Below are positions 61,733-64,000 of a stretch of DNA of 64,000 nucleotides, one piece after another (positions within the stretch are counted from its first letter, which is position 1; every line of letters begins with the position of its first letter). The notes under the pieces are model-generated. The model was not told where the DNA came from, made no database searches, and saw only the letters and a program-made list of their open reading frames with translations. A program made the translations under genes and the position numbers. Source of the DNA: an uncultured Acidobacteriota bacterium (lineage in GTDB: Bacteria; Acidobacteriota; Vicinamibacteria; Fen-336). The stretch covers positions 81,490 through 145,489 of the forward strand of contig CADEEV010000005.1 of NCBI GenBank assembly GCA_902826455.1, in the 5' to 3' direction.

Positions 61733-63340
61733 GTGCGCGTGGCCGTCGAGACCTACATCACCACCTGCTGGAACTGCCTGGGCGACTTCGATGCGCTGAG
61801 CGCGGTCTGGTGCTCGGACGACCCCAAGAACCCCACGAAGCTCTGCCCGTTCTGCTTCCGCTGCTTCTGCGACGGCAGCGAGAAGTACAAGCAGGAGTTC
61901 TGGAAGAAGGCCCCGGCCAAGCTCGTCGAGGAGGTCCAGGTCCTGGCTCGCAGCAAGGACCGCCTGGGCGACGTGCTCATCCGCATGAAGAAGCTGCAGA
62001 CCCCGCAGCTCCTCGAGGCGCTCGTCGAGCAGAAGAACACCGGCAAGAAGCTGGGCGAGATCCTCGTCGACCGGAAGCTGGTGCGGCCCGAGGACATCGC
62101 CGCCGCCCTCAAGAGCCAGGGCGTCAGCCCGCTGACCGACACGATGGGCGCCGAGTACGCGGCGAGCCCGGTGTGGGACCAGAGCGGCCCCGACGCGATC
62201 ATCCAGTACATCCTGTCCCTCGCGGCCCGCAAGGGCGCGTCCGACGTCCACATCGAGCCCAAGGAAGACGCGATCTCGGTCAAGTACCGCATCGACGGCT
62301 TCTTCTTCCGCGTCGACCCGATCCCCAAGAGCTTCCAGGCCGCCTTCACGCAGAAGCTCTTCGAGGTCTTCCGGCTCGATCCCGAGCGCTCGACGCGCCC
62401 GCAGACGAGCCGCACGAGCGGGCGCCTCGCCGAGGGCGACTACGACCTCGTGACGCAGACGCTGCCGACGCCCCACGGCATCTCGGCCACGATCAAGCTG
62501 ATCAACCGCTCGACGTTCATCAAGGACTTCGCGACGCTGGGCCTCGAGCTCGAGGACCGCGTGCGGCTCCTCGAGGAGCTGCGCAACCACTTCGGCCTCG
62601 TGCTGGTCACGGCGCCCGTCTACAACGGCGCCGGCACCACCGCGTACTCGATCATGAACTTCCTGGCCCAGGCCCAGCGCGACGTGGTCTCGCTCGAGTC
62701 GCCGATCCACTGGCCCCTCGAGGGCGTCCGCCAGGTCGAGGTGGAGCAGGGTCCCCAGGGCCTGAAGATGGAAGAGACGCTGCGCTCGGTGGTGGCGGTG
62801 CGCCCCGAGGTCGTGATGCTGTCGTCGATCCCCGACCGGGCGACGGCGCTGCTCGCGAGCCAGCTCGCCTCGAGCGTGCTGGTCGTCGCGGTCATCCCGG
62901 GCCAGAACGCCGGGGGCGCCGTGAGCGGCCTGATCGAGATGGGCGTGCCGCCGCAGATGCTGTCCGGGGCCGTCGCGGCAGTGACCTGCCAGCGCCTGGT
63001 GCGCCAGATCTGCCGCATCTGCCGCGAGCCGGGCGAGGCTCCGGCGCCCCAGACCCTGGCAAACCACGGGATCAGCGCCGAGGAGTCGGCGAAGCTCCAG
63101 TTCTTCCGGGGCCGCGGCTGCCCCACCTGCAACAAGGTCGGCTACCGCGGCCGGCGCGCGATCTTCGAGGTCATGAACGGCGCGCCCGAGATCCGCACCT
63201 CGATCCAGAGCGGCCTGTCCGCCGCCGAGATCGAGTCGATGGCGATCGGCGCCGGCATGACGACGCTGCGCGCGCGCTGCCTGCAGCTCGTGGCCGAGGG
63301 CGCCACGACCTTCGACGAGTTCGCGAAGCTCAGGCTCTGA
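61733..63340 (+). CDS. GspE/PilB-fold protein with inactive ATP site and N-terminal zinc-ribbon-like domain
   Basis: 535 residues, GTG start. N-terminal Cys cluster (C12, C15, C27, C38, C41, C44, C46; CWNC and CPFCFRC), then a GspE_N-like region (about 75-130; RLGDVLIRMKKLQTPQLLEA, KLGEILVDRKLV), and a secretion-ATPase fold. The PilB-type core is clear (GASDVHIEPKEDAISVKYRIDG), but Walker A reads APVYNGAGTT (294-303, Lys replaced by Ala300) and the Walker B GEIRD reads SSIPD (364-368). The tetracysteine pair CRIC..CPTC (C427, C430, C463, C466) is kept. Expected not to hydrolyse ATP; may be a regulatory partner of a true pilus or secretion motor or a c-di-GMP reader. Confidence 0.87.
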   Translation: MRVAVETYITTCWNCLGDFDALSAVWCSDDPKNPTKLCPFCFRCFCDGSEKYKQEFWKKAPAKLVEEVQVLARSKDRLGDVLIRMKKLQTPQLLEALVEQKNTGKKLGEILVDRKLVRPEDIAAALKSQGVSPLTDTMGAEYAASPVWDQSGPDAIIQYILSLAARKGASDVHIEPKEDAISVKYRIDGFFFRVDPIPKSFQAAFTQKLFEVFRLDPERSTRPQTSRTSGRLAEGDYDLVTQTLPTPHGISATIKLINRSTFIKDFATLGLELEDRVRLLEELRNHFGLVLVTAPVYNGAGTTAYSIMNFLAQAQRDVVSLESPIHWPLEGVRQVEVEQGPQGLKMEETLRSVVAVRPEVVMLSSIPDRATALLASQLASSVLVVAVIPGQNAGGAVSGLIEMGVPPQMLSGAVAAVTCQRLVRQICRICREPGEAPAPQTLANHGISAEESAKLQFFRGRGCPTCNKVGYRGRRAIFEVMNGAPEIRTSIQSGLSAAEIESMAIGAGMTTLRARCLQLVAEGATTFDEFAKLRL

Positions 63341-63986
63341 CGGCCGCCAGCATCCGCTCGATCACCTGCTCGGGCGTGAGCTCCGTCGTGTCGACGAGGA
63401 GGGCGCCCGGCGCCCTCGTCAGCGGCGAGTCGCTGCGGGTCATGTCCGCGTGGTCGCGCTCGCGGATCTCGTGCTCGATGGCCGCGAGGTCAGCGGCGGC
63501 GCCCGCCGCCTGGAGTTCCGCGCGGCGTCGCTCGGCCCGGTGCCGCACGTCGGCGTCCACGTAGAACTTCACGTCCGCGTCGGGGAACACGGCGGTGCCG
63601 ATGTCGCGGCCGTCGAGCACGACGCCGCCGTCGCGCCCCAGCTCGCGCTGCCGCGCCACCATCTCGCGGCGCACGGCCGGGTGTACCGAGACGCGGGAGG
63701 CCAGGGCGCTGACGTCGCGGGTGCGGATCGACGCGGTGACGTCCTCGCCGTCGAGCAGGACCTGGCGGCCGCCCTCGCGCAGCTCGATGCGCGAGGCCTT
63801 CAGCAGCTCCGCCAGGACGGCAGCGTCACCGGCGTCGATCGACCGGCGCGAGGCCTTGAGCGCGAGGGCCCTGTACATGGCGCCGGTGTCGATGAAGACG
63901 TAGCCGAGTCGCGCCGCGAGGGCCCGGCCGGCCGTGGACTTGCCGGCCCCGGAAGGGCCGTCGATCGCGATGACGAGCGGCTTCAC
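63330..63986 (-). CDS. cmk: Cytidylate kinase
   Basis: 218 residues, GTG start at 63986. P-loop AIDGPSGAGKST, DTGAMYRALAL, VSVHPAVRREMVARQREL, DGRDIGTAVFPDADVKFYVDAD and the lid RDHADMTRSDSPL. Phosphorylates CMP and dCMP. The last 11 bases overlap the end of the convergent GspE-like gene. Only 14 bases remain beyond its start, so its upstream context and promoter are outside the window. Confidence 0.97.
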   Translation of the reverse strand: MKPLVIAIDGPSGAGKSTAGRALAARLGYVFIDTGAMYRALALKASRRSIDAGDAAVLAELLKASRIELREGGRQVLLDGEDVTASIRTRDVSALASRVSVHPAVRREMVARQRELGRDGGVVLDGRDIGTAVFPDADVKFYVDADVRHRAERRRAELQAAGAAADLAAIEHEIRERDHADMTRSDSPLTRAPGALLVDTTELTPEQVIERMLAAVRA

Positions 63987-64000
63987 GCGCGCGGGACGTC

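Overview
The window is gene-dense, high-G+C (roughly 70%) chromosomal DNA with no rRNA, tRNA, insertion sequence, phage gene or CRISPR array that I can see. Several genes point to Acidobacteriota: a duplicated-permease protein of the ADOP type (43804-46260), an acidobacterial VWFA-related secreted protein (36536-37456), a winged-helix plus beta-propeller regulator (33053-35086), PEGA/FHA Ser/Thr-kinase signalling, and squalene/hopanoid genes hpnC, hpnD and hpnE. LpxD shows a diderm with lipid A. The class cannot be fixed from this piece alone.

Layout. 1-4.6 kb (+): two receiver proteins, two tandem degenerate-GGDEF/EAL proteins and a polytopic membrane protein, chained by 4-base start/stop overlaps. 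4.6-11 kb (-): PP2C phosphatase, Ser/Thr kinase, TPR/beta-propeller protein, PEGA/PDZ protein and FHA protein, apparently one phospho-signalling operon. 11-14.3 kb (-): two related alpha-helical-repeat proteins, a RodZ-like protein and a DnaJ/TPR protein. 14.4-16.8 kb (+): mscL, def and a fused double-length ThyX. 16.8-23 kb (-): a squalene operon (degenerate malate-dehydrogenase homologue, hpnC, cstA, hpnD, hpnE, membrane protein). 23-30.4 kb: SulP transporter, gpmA, a two-subunit Fe-S/FAD dehydrogenase, a GT-C glycosyltransferase and an HTTM-like protein. 30.4-37.5 kb: uvrB, a secreted zincin, the winged-helix regulator, bactofilin, lpxD and the VWFA protein. 37.5-43.7 kb (-): a hydrolase remnant, a fused methionine synthase/MTHFR, a sulfatase-like lipoprotein and aspartokinase-homoserine dehydrogenase. 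43.8-50 kb: ADOP permease, small secreted proteins, di-haem peroxidase and a NarL-type two-component pair. 50-57.2 kb: patatin-like protein, UvrC-like protein, greA, an rRNA methyltransferase, rarA, a response regulator and a radical SAM enzyme. 57.2-64 kb: the glycine-cleavage operon gcvT-gcvH-gcvP, a dead GspE/PilB-type ATPase and cmk.

Two architectural themes stand out. First, genes inside operons are almost all joined by ATGA/GTGA/TTGA overlaps, while many operon heads have a TANNNT box only 6-9 bases before the start codon, so their mRNAs would start on or next to the initiation codon (leaderless). Second, convergent genes are packed without room for terminators; three pairs share one CTAG whose two strands supply both TAG stops.

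A third theme is homologues that lack catalytic residues: a GspE/PilB ATPase without Walker A Lys or Walker B Glu, a patatin without its nucleophile, a malate dehydrogenase without its catalytic His, and a GIY-YIG/UvrC protein without its Tyr residues. These are read by motif comparison only. All function calls come from motifs recognised by eye; no database search was run.
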